Below, in pieces: positions 33,389-40,485 of a DNA stretch of 64,000 bases (its first letter is position 1; the number at the start of each line of letters is the position of its first letter). The notes under the pieces were generated by a model. The model ran no database searches and was not told the origin of the DNA. It saw only the letters and a program-made list of their open reading frames with translations. The position numbers and the translations under genes are program-made. Location of the stretch: positions 204,564-268,563 of the forward strand of contig JAUIFO010000003.1 in NCBI GenBank assembly GCA_030430385.1, written 5' to 3'. The DNA is from Bacteroidia bacterium. Its GTDB lineage: Bacteria; Bacteroidota; Bacteroidia; Flavobacteriales; Flavobacteriaceae.

Positions 33389-34231
33389 TTAATCAACTAT
33401 TGATCCGTGACCAGTTACTTTATAAACTGCCATTGCTAGTCGTCCATTAAAATCTCTAGCATTTTCAATAGCTTCTAGAGCATTTGAGTCTCCTGGAAGA
33501 TAATTAGAATAACCTCCACCAAAAGATACAAGAGCATATTTCTCATTGCCCAAGTTAAAATGGTCACCATCATATTCATCTATAGACGCTTCGCCATCAA
33601 TTATTCCACTACTAGTACTGGCAGTTAACACATTACCAATTTCTCCTAAATCCCAGCCTTCTCCTGGCTCAACTTCAAGGGTAAAGTCATAAGAATTAAA
33701 ACCAGGTAACTTAAAAAATGGCCAAGCCACTATAAAAGATGTTGATAACCTTCCAGGATTACCGCTTGGTCTAGTCCATTCAAACAATACACCAGGCACG
33801 ATTTGCTCTGTAGGTGGACCTACTTCAATTTCAATCACGCTCTCGGCAAGTATAGTACCGCTGGCATTAAGAACATCTAAACTCAAAACCTCCACACCAC
33901 CTGGATTTCCAATTGCTGTAGCTGTATAAACTAAAGACGATGTTCCATCACTACTGGTTTCTATAAACTGACCATTAGGCATTTCATCAGAAATTGTACC
34001 ATGAATAGCTAATGTAAACCAGTCGAATGTTACAGGTGTTGAAGGTACAGGTTGCAAAGTGGCAGTGAAAGTAGCAGTTTGCGTTTGCTCAATACTTGAT
34101 CCATTCGGTGTGATGACCAACTCATAAGATTGATTTTCATCGCTTTCTGAAGAGCATCCAAAGAATGAATAGTTAGTAACAAATAAGGCAAACAATACTA
34201 AAGCTTTAAAAAACGGATTTCTTTTATTCAT
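33389..34231 (-). CDS. Hypothetical Ig-like lipoprotein
   Basis: 280 residues; lipoprotein signal 'ALVLFALFVTNYSFFGC' followed by 'SSESDEN'. The first part (~35-140) has 'LVITPNGSSIEQTQTATFTATLQP' and 'TSSLVYTATAIGNPGGVEVLSLDVLN', the style of a bacterial Ig-like beta sandwich. The second part (~150-280) is another beta domain without a known motif. The surface-export-like signal suggests an outer-surface location. The function cannot be assigned. Confidence 0.6.
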   Translation of the reverse strand: MNKRNPFFKALVLFALFVTNYSFFGCSSESDENQSYELVITPNGSSIEQTQTATFTATLQPVPSTPVTFDWFTLAIHGTISDEMPNGQFIETSSDGTSSLVYTATAIGNPGGVEVLSLDVLNASGTILAESVIEIEVGPPTEQIVPGVLFEWTRPSGNPGRLSTSFIVAWPFFKLPGFNSYDFTLEVEPGEGWDLGEIGNVLTASTSSGIIDGEASIDEYDGDHFNLGNEKYALVSFGGGYSNYLPGDSNALEAIENARDFNGRLAMAVYKVTGHGSIVD

Positions 34232-34316
34232 GATTTATATTTTTGATTTCAAAAATTACATCGCGAAATCAAAAAAATGTCATCATTATTTTTTTAGAAA
34301 AGTCCTTGTTTTTCTC

Positions 34317-34712
34317 TCACTTCACCAAAACCCCTTTCAATTGCATCAATGGAATGGTTTGCAAGGCTTTTTCATTAATCGTATTCTTTCTGAAAAGATA
34401 GGTTTTATCTAACATATGATTACCTTCAAAAAAAGTCACTTTAAACTCATTATTTAAAGCCAGCACATCATTTTGAAGAAACTCAATTTTAGCATAACTT
34501 CTAGAAGGCAATAACTTTATGGTATGGCGCATTACAGGTGTGACTTTATGTTCTGAATAACCACGCGATACAATTAAAACGGTATCTAAATCAACGTTCT
34601 TGTTATTAATGATATAGGCATTCCAATCGTTGGTTTTGTATTCTGGATGCTCTTCTTGAACAACCGCTACAAAAACATCGGAAACTTCAGGAATATGGAT
34701 GTCTTTTTTCAT
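34317..34712 (-). CDS. Conserved hypothetical protein downstream of pheS
   Basis: A 131-residue cytoplasmic protein, no signal peptide. It begins 'MKKDIHIPEVSDVFVAVVQEEHPEYKTNDWNAYIIN' and contains 'DTVLIVSRGYSEH...MRHTIKLLPSRSYAKIEFLQNDVLALNNEF'. It lies 88 bases behind pheS on the same strand, with a REP-like unit in the gap, as in other flavobacteria from memory. No enzyme motif. It could be co-transcribed with pheS. Confidence 0.65.
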   Translation of the reverse strand: MKKDIHIPEVSDVFVAVVQEEHPEYKTNDWNAYIINNKNVDLDTVLIVSRGYSEHKVTPVMRHTIKLLPSRSYAKIEFLQNDVLALNNEFKVTFFEGNHMLDKTYLFRKNTINEKALQTIPLMQLKGVLVK

Positions 34713-34727
34713 ATGTAGATTGAAGTC

Positions 34728-34748
34728 GCTTCGAGAACCTCAGCGACC
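34728..34748. repeat. REP-like unit, inverted relative to that in the fbp terminator
   Basis: GCTTCGAGAACCTCAGCGACC is the reverse complement of GGTCGCTGAGGTTCTCGAAGC; it differs from the loop sequence 24811-24831 at a few bases. It stands between pheS and the gene behind it. Confidence 0.6.
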
Positions 34749-34800
34749 AAAAAAGATTAGAATTAGTGTCTTAGGTTTTCGGTTACACTGTCTTTATAAA

Positions 34801-35820
34801 CTAAAGTGCACTCTTAAATTGTTCAAGAAAACGCACATCGTTTTCACTCAACAAACGAATATCACTAATTTGGTGTAATAACAAAGCAATACGATCGATT
34901 CCCATCCCGAAGGCAAAACCTGAATAGGTTTTAGAATCAATACCACAGTTTTCTAAAACGTTTGGATCTACCATACCACAACCCATAATTTCTAGCCAAC
35001 CTGTGCCTTTGGTCATCTTATAATCGGTTTCGGTTTCGAGTCCCCAATATACATCAACCTCAGCACTTGGTTCTGTAAATGGAAAATACGATGGTCTTAA
35101 TCTAATTTTAGATTTCCCAAACATTTCTGTAGTGAAGTACTGAAGGGTTTGTTTTAGATCGGCAAAACTTACATCCTTATCAATGTACAAGCCTTCTACT
35201 TGATGAAAGAAACAATGGGAACGTGCTGAAATGGCTTCGTTTCTAAACACGCGACCAGGCGAAATCGTACGAATAGGTGGTTTGTTGTTTTCCATATAGC
35301 GTACTTGTACTGAACTGGTATGCGTACGTAATAAAATATCTGGATTGGTTTGTATAAAAAAGGTGTCCTGCATATCACGTGCAGGATGATATTCTGGTAA
35401 ATTTAAGGCTGTAAAATTGTGCCAATCGTCTTCAATTTCTGGACCTTCGCTAACGTTAAATCCGATACGAGAAAAAATATCTATAATTTGATTTTTAACG
35501 ATAGAAATTGGATGGCGTGCACCAATATTTATAGGTTCTCCAGGACGTGATAAATCGCCATAAACTCCAGCTGATTCTTCTTTACTCTCAAGCTCTTCTT
35601 TTAAGGCATTGACTTTGTCTTCGGCCGTTTTTTTAAGCAAATTTATGGTTTGACCAAACTCTTTTTTTTGCTCATTAGCCACATTTTTAAATTCAGCAAA
35701 GTAGGTTTTTAATAAACCTTTAGAGCCTAAATATTTAATTCGGAAGGCTTCTACTTCTTCTTTAGATTGTGCTGAAAATGCTTCGGCTTCTGCAATAAGT
35801 TCTTTGATCTTGTCTAACAT
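34801..35820 (-). CDS. pheS: Phenylalanine--tRNA ligase alpha subunit
   Basis: Alpha (catalytic) subunit of the alpha2beta2 class II synthetase. N-terminal coiled coil (~1-85) is followed by the class II core: motif 2 'TISPGRVFRNEAISARSHCFFHQVEG' near 195-220 and motif 3 'GFAFGMGIDRIALLLHQISDIR' near 305-326, with the phenylalanine-binding 'SYFPFTEPSAEVDV'. 339 residues is normal. The beta-subunit gene pheT is not in this window. A TAnnTTTG box (minus strand, 35864-35857) precedes the gene. Confidence 0.97.
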   Translation of the reverse strand: MLDKIKELIAEAEAFSAQSKEEVEAFRIKYLGSKGLLKTYFAEFKNVANEQKKEFGQTINLLKKTAEDKVNALKEELESKEESAGVYGDLSRPGEPINIGARHPISIVKNQIIDIFSRIGFNVSEGPEIEDDWHNFTALNLPEYHPARDMQDTFFIQTNPDILLRTHTSSVQVRYMENNKPPIRTISPGRVFRNEAISARSHCFFHQVEGLYIDKDVSFADLKQTLQYFTTEMFGKSKIRLRPSYFPFTEPSAEVDVYWGLETETDYKMTKGTGWLEIMGCGMVDPNVLENCGIDSKTYSGFAFGMGIDRIALLLHQISDIRLLSENDVRFLEQFKSAL

Positions 35821-35856
35821 GTGCTGCTGAATTTACTCAGTTGTTAAAATGAACCG

Positions 35857-35864
35857 CAAATTTA
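35857..35864 (-). promoter_or_regulatory. -7 box (TAAATTTG) of pheS
   Basis: Exact TAnnTTTG on the minus strand, ~37 bases before the pheS ATG. A TTTG lies upstream but only 11 bases away, closer than usual. Confidence 0.35.
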
Positions 35865-35882
35865 ATGAAATTCTACAAACTT

Positions 35883-35997
35883 GCGTTAGTGATGGAGGCA
35901 TTTGTTGGAGCTCTCCTCCTTTGCTGTAATGAGCTTTGGAGGAAGCGACTGCCGAGAGCACGACCCTTTGAAGCTTTAGCGAAGAGGGTAACGCCCA
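35883..35997 (-). repeat. Flavobacterial GGGCGTTACCC-type interspersed repeat
   Basis: Read on the minus strand it starts GGGCGTTACCC, continues with an AAGGGTCGTGCTCTCGGC core and ends near CTAACGC, a plan I know from long intergenic repeats of Flavobacteriia. It contains inverted GGAGG/CCTCC pieces and fills almost all the space between pheS and the upstream gene. Confidence 0.5.
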
Positions 35998-36001
35998 AAA
36001 G

Positions 36002-36388
36002 CTAATCTATATACTTCGTCTCAAGAAAATAATTAACAATGGCTTCTTTCATTAAGACAGCTTGCTCACCTGCTTTTAAAGGTGGCAACTGCGCTTTGAC
36101 TTTATAGTGAGGCCATCCATCTTCGTCTACAAAATCAAACTCATAATAACCATAAGGCGAGAGTAATTTACAGATGGCAATATGCATTAAATCTATTTTG
36201 TGATCTTTCTTGAAACGTCGGTCGAGTTGCCCAAGTTCTTGAACACCGATAAGATAAATTATCGCATCTAAGTCGAGAGTGTCACCATCGGCAAATTGCT
36301 TTGATAGTTTTGAAACCACGACGTCCCATCGTTCTTTTAATTGCTGATCTCTTGCCAAAATACGTTTATTAAGATATTGAATTTGCAA
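36002..36388 (-). CDS. Conserved hypothetical protein upstream of pheS
   Basis: 128 residues, soluble, with 'AIIYLIGVQELGQLDRRFKKDHKIDLMHIAICKLLSPYGYYEFDFVDEDGWPHYKV' as the conserved part (only two short pieces quoted: 'YLIGVQELGQ' and 'DEDGWPHY'). No named function. The start is unusual: there is no ATG near the N-terminus, and the TTG at 36388 falls inside a TAAATTTG box (36393-36386). If that box is a real -7 element, translation must start further in, for example at TTG 36358. Acts with pheS on the same strand but is separated by the GGGCGTT repeat. Confidence 0.7.
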   Translation of the reverse strand: MQIQYLNKRILARDQQLKERWDVVVSKLSKQFADGDTLDLDAIIYLIGVQELGQLDRRFKKDHKIDLMHIAICKLLSPYGYYEFDFVDEDGWPHYKVKAQLPPLKAGEQAVLMKEAIVNYFLETKYID

Positions 36389-36445
36389 ATTTAGGAAACT
36401 ATACGCTGAAGTTTTGCGTTATGACTTAAAATGATAAAAATTATG

Positions 36446-36453
36446 TACGTTTG
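36446..36453 (+). promoter_or_regulatory. -7 box (TACGTTTG) of cvpA-like gene
   Basis: Exact TAnnTTTG, 18 bases before the ATG at 36471, with no clear -33 TTTG at the usual distance. Confidence 0.45.
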
Positions 36454-36470
36454 TTAAAAAGGAACTCACT

Positions 36471-36980
36471 ATGACTATAATTGATATTATTCTTGGAGCG
36501 CTTTTATTATTCGGACTCGTTAGAGGATTAATGAAAGGCTTGTTTGTAGAAGTCGCTTCTTTAGTGGCACTCATTGCAGGTGTTTATGGTGCGATACATT
36601 TTAGTGATTTTGCTGCTGGTTTTTTAGACGGAAAACTGGATTGGGACGAAAAGTATATTAATATCGTTGCCTTTGCTATCACTTTTGTGATCATTGTTTT
36701 GGCTATTGCAATGGCAGGAAAAGCGTTGACCAAACTCGCTAATTTTGCTGCTTTAGGTATCCTGAACAAATTACTGGGTGGCGTGTTTGGCGCTTTAAAG
36801 ATTGGTTTTATTTTAAGTATTTTACTTATTGTTTTTGACAACTTGAACAATACAATTCCGTTTGCAGATAAAGACGATCTTGAGCAATCCATTCTCTACA
36901 AACCTGTGAAAGGTTTAGCACCAATGATCTTCCCAAGCATTTTAAATAAAGGAAAAGAATCCTCTGAAGAGGATGCATAA
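36471..36980 (+). CDS. CvpA family membrane protein
   Basis: 169 residues with four membrane segments starting at ~3, ~30, ~62 and ~100 ('IIDIILGALLLFGLVRGLMKG', 'VASLVALIAGVYGAIHFSDFAAG', 'IVAFAITFVIIVLAIAMAGKA', 'VFGALKIGFILSILLIVFDN', quoted in parts). This matches the CvpA/colicin V production family; the family keeps 'G..RG..KG' at the start. The role in cells is unclear, with links to envelope homeostasis and purine-locus position in other bacteria. A bidirectional terminator follows. Confidence 0.88.
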   Translation: MTIIDIILGALLLFGLVRGLMKGLFVEVASLVALIAGVYGAIHFSDFAAGFLDGKLDWDEKYINIVAFAITFVIIVLAIAMAGKALTKLANFAALGILNKLLGGVFGALKIGFILSILLIVFDNLNNTIPFADKDDLEQSILYKPVKGLAPMIFPSILNKGKESSEEDA

Positions 36981-36981
36981 A

Positions 36982-37010
36982 AAAAGCCATCTGTTATAGA
37001 TGGCTTTTTT
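36982..37010. terminator. Bidirectional terminator between cvpA-like gene and carbonic anhydrase
   Basis: GCCATCT (36986-36992) and AGATGGC (36998-37004) with A-run in front and T-run behind; loop GTTAT. Confidence 0.85.
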
Positions 37011-37026
37011 TATGGGTAATCTATTG

Positions 37027-37656
37027 TTATACTATGTCTACTTTTCCAGTATGAAGACTGTAAACTCCACCTACAATTTGAATCTCACCATTCGCTTCCA
37101 TTTCAGCTAAAATTGGACTTCTCTCTCTAATTCTTTCGATGGTTAACATCACATTGTATTTCACGGTTCTGTCTACAAAAGCTTTGTTTTCAGAAGTCGT
37201 TAAGCCTTCCTCTTCTTCGGTAGCTTTACGAACAGCAGGAACAATATTGTCTAACATTGCAGTAATGTTTCCGAGCTCTACACCATCGCAAGCTGCTTTA
37301 ACAGCACCACAACTTTCGTGTCCTAGTACCATAATGAGTTTACTTCCTGCCACTTTACAAGAGTATTCTAAACTTCCTAAGATATCTACGTTTTCAAAGT
37401 TACCAGCAACTCTGGCAACAAAAATATCACCAATGGCTTGATCTAAAACAGTTTCTACTGGTACTCTAGAGTCGATACAAGATAATACAACTGCTTTAGG
37501 GTATTGTCCTCCAGTAGTTTGATTTACCAATGCAGAATTATCTGTAGCTTGAGAATTACCACTTACAAATCTGTTATTTCCATCTAATAAGTCCTGTAAA
37601 ACACCACTAGGAGAAAATGCGCTTTGAACGTCTTTTGTTATTGCTATATTTTTCAT
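37027..37656 (-). CDS. Beta-class carbonic anhydrase
   Basis: Interconverts CO2 and bicarbonate. 209 residues with the zinc ligands of the beta class: Cys and Asp in 'VLSCIDSRVPVE' (~61-72), His and Cys in 'VLGHESCGAVKAA' (~117-129). It is encoded 30 bases behind the SulP-type transporter on the same strand. Together they probably import bicarbonate and balance it with CO2, as inferred from this frequent pairing in marine bacteria. No signal peptide, so cytoplasmic. Confidence 0.95.
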   Translation of the reverse strand: MKNIAITKDVQSAFSPSGVLQDLLDGNNRFVSGNSQATDNSALVNQTTGGQYPKAVVLSCIDSRVPVETVLDQAIGDIFVARVAGNFENVDILGSLEYSCKVAGSKLIMVLGHESCGAVKAACDGVELGNITAMLDNIVPAVRKATEEEEGLTTSENKAFVDRTVKYNVMLTIERIRERSPILAEMEANGEIQIVGGVYSLHTGKVDIV

Positions 37657-37686
37657 TTTAAATGATTTTCTATTGGTTTATAAAAA

Positions 37687-39267
37687 TTATTTTGTTGATT
37701 TTTCGAGTTTAAAAAACTCAATAAAGCTTTCAGGGTTTTCAACAATACCACGTTCTGAAAACAGTTTAATATTAATATTTCGTTCTTTTGCTTTGATGGC
37801 AAAATCTTCAAGAATCTCAATAATGTCATTATCTAAGTACTTCGTTTTTCTAACATCTAATTCAAGATAGGTGTCATTTGGTAACTTATCTAACTCTTTT
37901 AAAATCGCACCTTTATTGAAAAACGTAACTTCTTCAGCTAAGGTCATTTTAATCTTACCATCGTCTACATCTTCTCCTTCTTTGTGAAGAAAGTGCGAGT
38001 TTTGGAAACTTTTTATCAGTATGACTACAATACCAACACCTAAACCTAAACCTATTCCAATTAAAAGGTCTGTAAAGACAATTCCGATTACGGTTACAAA
38101 AAATGGAATGGATTGTTTCCATCCTAAATTATACATTTTTTTAAACAAGGAAGGCTTCGCTAATTTAAATCCGACAATAAATAATACAGCTGCTAAAACT
38201 GATAACGGAATCATGTTTAAGAGCCTTGGAATTAAAATCACAGAGATCAACAAGAAAAATCCATGAATAATAGCAGAAGCTTTACTTCGTCCGCCAGATT
38301 GAATGTTCGCAGAACTTCTTACAATTACTTGCGTAATAGGTAATCCTCCAATCATCCCAGAAATAATATTTCCAGTTCCTTGAGCTAATAACTCTCTGTT
38401 GGTAGGTGTCACATTTTTATGTGGATCAAGTTTATCTGTTGCTTCAACACAAAGCAGTGTTTCTAAACTTGCCACTAATGCAATTGTAAATCCTACAATC
38501 CATATTTGCGGATTCGTAATTACTGAAAAGTTTGGGAGACTAAATTGCCCGAAAAAAGAATCGGCATCTTCAGGTATTGGCACATTCACCAAATGTGACT
38601 GGCTAATACTTAGTGTATCGTGCGACTTAGTAAGTACGTAAAAAATAATTCCAACAACTACAGCTACTAAAGGGCCTTGAATAAGTTGAAATATTTTCGC
38701 CTTTTTAGATAAGACCTTATCCCATAAAAGCAAAATAGCCAATCCGATGATTCCTATTACTGCAGAACCTGGCGTAATGTGATTAACTGTATTAATGATT
38801 TCAGAAAATGTGTTTTCACCATCTACTTGTAAAAAGGCAAAATCACCTTCTGGATCTGGATCGTAGCCAAAGAAATGCGGAATCTGTTTTAGAATAATAA
38901 TGATTCCGATACCTGTTAGCATTCCTTTAATTACTGATGATGGAAAATAATAGCCAATAATTCCAGCTTTAAGCACTCCAAATATTAATTGAATAATTCC
39001 ACCTAATACTACAGCAAGTAAGAAGTTTTCGTATCCTCCTAAAGTACCAATTGCAGTTAATACAATTGCTGCTAATCCTGCAGCTGGACCACTCACACCA
39101 ATTTTAGATCCACTTAATGACCCAACAACGATTCCTCCTACGATTCCTGCAATAAGTCCTGAAAATAAAGGTGCTCCACTAGCTAAAGCAATACCTAAAC
39201 ATAAAGGCAGTGCTACAAAAAACACGACTATACTAGCTGGTAAGTCGCTCTTAATAGTTTTAAACAT
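37687..39267 (-). CDS. SulP family anion transporter (probable bicarbonate uptake)
   Basis: 526 residues: a membrane domain of ~10-14 helices (residues 10-400) and a C-terminal STAS domain (~430-526, 'MTLAEEVTFFNKGAILKELDKL', 'LDVRKTKYLDNDIIEILEDF'). SulP hallmark 'LIAGIVGGIVVGSLSGSKIGVSGPAAGLAAIVLT' (given in parts, residues ~38-70) is in the first helices. Substrate of SulP proteins may be sulfate or bicarbonate; the neighbouring carbonic anhydrase points to bicarbonate. It has two leader hairpins upstream (39282-39341). Confidence 0.92.
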   Translation of the reverse strand: MFKTIKSDLPASIVVFFVALPLCLGIALASGAPLFSGLIAGIVGGIVVGSLSGSKIGVSGPAAGLAAIVLTAIGTLGGYENFLLAVVLGGIIQLIFGVLKAGIIGYYFPSSVIKGMLTGIGIIIILKQIPHFFGYDPDPEGDFAFLQVDGENTFSEIINTVNHITPGSAVIGIIGLAILLLWDKVLSKKAKIFQLIQGPLVAVVVGIIFYVLTKSHDTLSISQSHLVNVPIPEDADSFFGQFSLPNFSVITNPQIWIVGFTIALVASLETLLCVEATDKLDPHKNVTPTNRELLAQGTGNIISGMIGGLPITQVIVRSSANIQSGGRSKASAIIHGFFLLISVILIPRLLNMIPLSVLAAVLFIVGFKLAKPSLFKKMYNLGWKQSIPFFVTVIGIVFTDLLIGIGLGLGVGIVVILIKSFQNSHFLHKEGEDVDDGKIKMTLAEEVTFFNKGAILKELDKLPNDTYLELDVRKTKYLDNDIIEILEDFAIKAKERNINIKLFSERGIVENPESFIEFFKLEKSTK

Positions 39268-39281
39268 ATATAATAAGTTGT

Positions 39282-39341
39282 CTTTTAATCGCTATGATTA
39301 AAAGTTGATTTAAATAATAATTTAAGGTTATCTCAATAACC
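39282..39341 (-). promoter_or_regulatory. Two hairpins upstream of the SulP gene
   Basis: CTTTTAATC/GATTAAAAG (39282-39290/39296-39304) around GCTAT, and GGTTAT/ATAACC (39326-39331/39336-39341) around CTCA. They lie between the small-protein gene and the transporter and could be operators or a leader structure; the second could also be a weak terminator for the upstream gene. Confidence 0.3.
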
Positions 39342-39352
39342 AAATAGTCGAT

Positions 39353-39640
39353 TTATAATATATGTTGTTCGGGAGGCGGGAAAATAAGATTTAGTTGAGG
39401 TTTAGCGTACTTTTTGAAGCAATAGCCTAAGCTTTCAGTAGTGTTAGACGTTATTGCATAAACAACCTCATTAAGCTCTTTAACTGGAGCTATTTTAATC
39501 GTTTCTTTTTCTTCTTCTTCAGTGATACTATAGAAGATCGAAACATCAAACGTATCATCAACAGCAAGCAATACTGATGGCGCAGTAATTAAAGCCATAA
39601 ATAAAATTGAAAATACTGTAGCTATGATGTTTCTATTCAT
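39353..39640 (-). CDS. Small exported protein at the end of the Bat operon
   Basis: 95 residues from the ATG at 39640; the longer frame from 39661 would overlap the -7 box at 39659-39666. An N-terminal hydrophobic stretch ('IIATVFSILFMALITAPSVLLA') is a signal peptide or anchor. The rest is acidic then ends in a conserved-looking 'YCFKKYAKPQLNLIFPPPEQHIL'. No family is recognised. It lies 59 bases after the BatE stop, but its own promoter suggests separate control. Confidence 0.55.
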   Translation of the reverse strand: MNRNIIATVFSILFMALITAPSVLLAVDDTFDVSIFYSITEEEEKETIKIAPVKELNEVVYAITSNTTESLGYCFKKYAKPQLNLIFPPPEQHIL

Positions 39641-39658
39641 AAAAACAAATTTGAAGCA

Positions 39659-39666
39659 CAAATATA
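39659..39666 (-). promoter_or_regulatory. -7 box (TATATTTG) of the small exported protein
   Basis: Exact TAnnTTTG on the minus strand, ~19 bases before the ATG at 39640. It separates this gene from batE and fixes the start codon. Confidence 0.5.
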
Positions 39667-39699
39667 AGGTAACAATTTTTTAGATGTGTTAATTAACAT

Positions 39700-40458
39700 T
39701 TAAAAATCTTTTAGAACTTTAATGTCCTCACTCATAACCCAACCTGTTTTTCCATCAGATAGTTTAATTTTTTTCCAGTCATTAACTGCTTCTAAAACCT
39801 GAACTTTAGTGCCTTCGTGTAATACAAAAGCTTCATTACTTCTTAAATTCGGTTCACTTTTTATTTTGGTTTCCTGAGCAAAAACAATTGCTGGTTGGTT
39901 CTTTTTTTCAATATCATATTTATGAAAAGCTAGTAAAACAGACACAAAAGCCAATAATAAAGAAACACTGCTTCCAAGAAATGCTAGTCGCTTTTTCTGT
40001 GTAGAGTAGGTGTAATCGTAAGCAATAAATAGAAGCACAAACACAATAACCAAAGCAACAGCTAACTTAGCCCAATTATCAAAGCTCATCTTATTGGTCA
40101 AGGTTTTAATAAGCTTTGAAAACCCAACTTCTGGTAAGGTATCAATAGCGTCAACAGTCATGTTCTTGGCAAAGGCAAGGTTGTTTTTAATGTCTTTGTC
40201 ATTAGGTTTCAACAACAATGCTTTTTCAAAATAATAGATACTTGGCGCAACATTATTGAGTTTGTAATGCGCATTAGCCATATTAAAATATAAGGCTGCC
40301 GAATGCTCTCCAGATTCTAATACGGTTTTGTATTTCTCTAGTGCAGCTGTATAATCTCCATCATTGTAAAGTGCATTGCCTTGCTTAAAAAGCTGATCAT
40401 TCTGACCTAACGCTACTGCACAAATTAAAAATACGACTATATAGGCTACTGTTTTCAT
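39700..40458 (-). CDS. batE: BatE: TPR and SH3 protein of the aerotolerance operon
   Basis: 252 residues: signal peptide ('IVVFLICAVALGQ'), TPR units ('FKQGNALYNDGDYTAALEKYKTVL', 'AALYFNMANAHYKLNNVAPSIYYFEKALLLKPNDKDI'; residues ~20-95), two membrane helices (~125-150 and ~157-175), and a C-terminal bacterial SH3 domain ('KSEPNLRSNEAFVLHEGTKVQVLEAVNDWKKIKL...GWVMSEDI'). Position and architecture fit BatE of Bacteroides. The operon's role in oxygen/stress tolerance is established in some Bacteroides; its mechanism is not. Confidence 0.88.
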   Translation of the reverse strand: MKTVAYIVVFLICAVALGQNDQLFKQGNALYNDGDYTAALEKYKTVLESGEHSAALYFNMANAHYKLNNVAPSIYYFEKALLLKPNDKDIKNNLAFAKNMTVDAIDTLPEVGFSKLIKTLTNKMSFDNWAKLAVALVIVFVLLFIAYDYTYSTQKKRLAFLGSSVSLLLAFVSVLLAFHKYDIEKKNQPAIVFAQETKIKSEPNLRSNEAFVLHEGTKVQVLEAVNDWKKIKLSDGKTGWVMSEDIKVLKDF

Positions 40459-40485
40459 TTTATCTGTTTCGACTTCAATCTAAAC

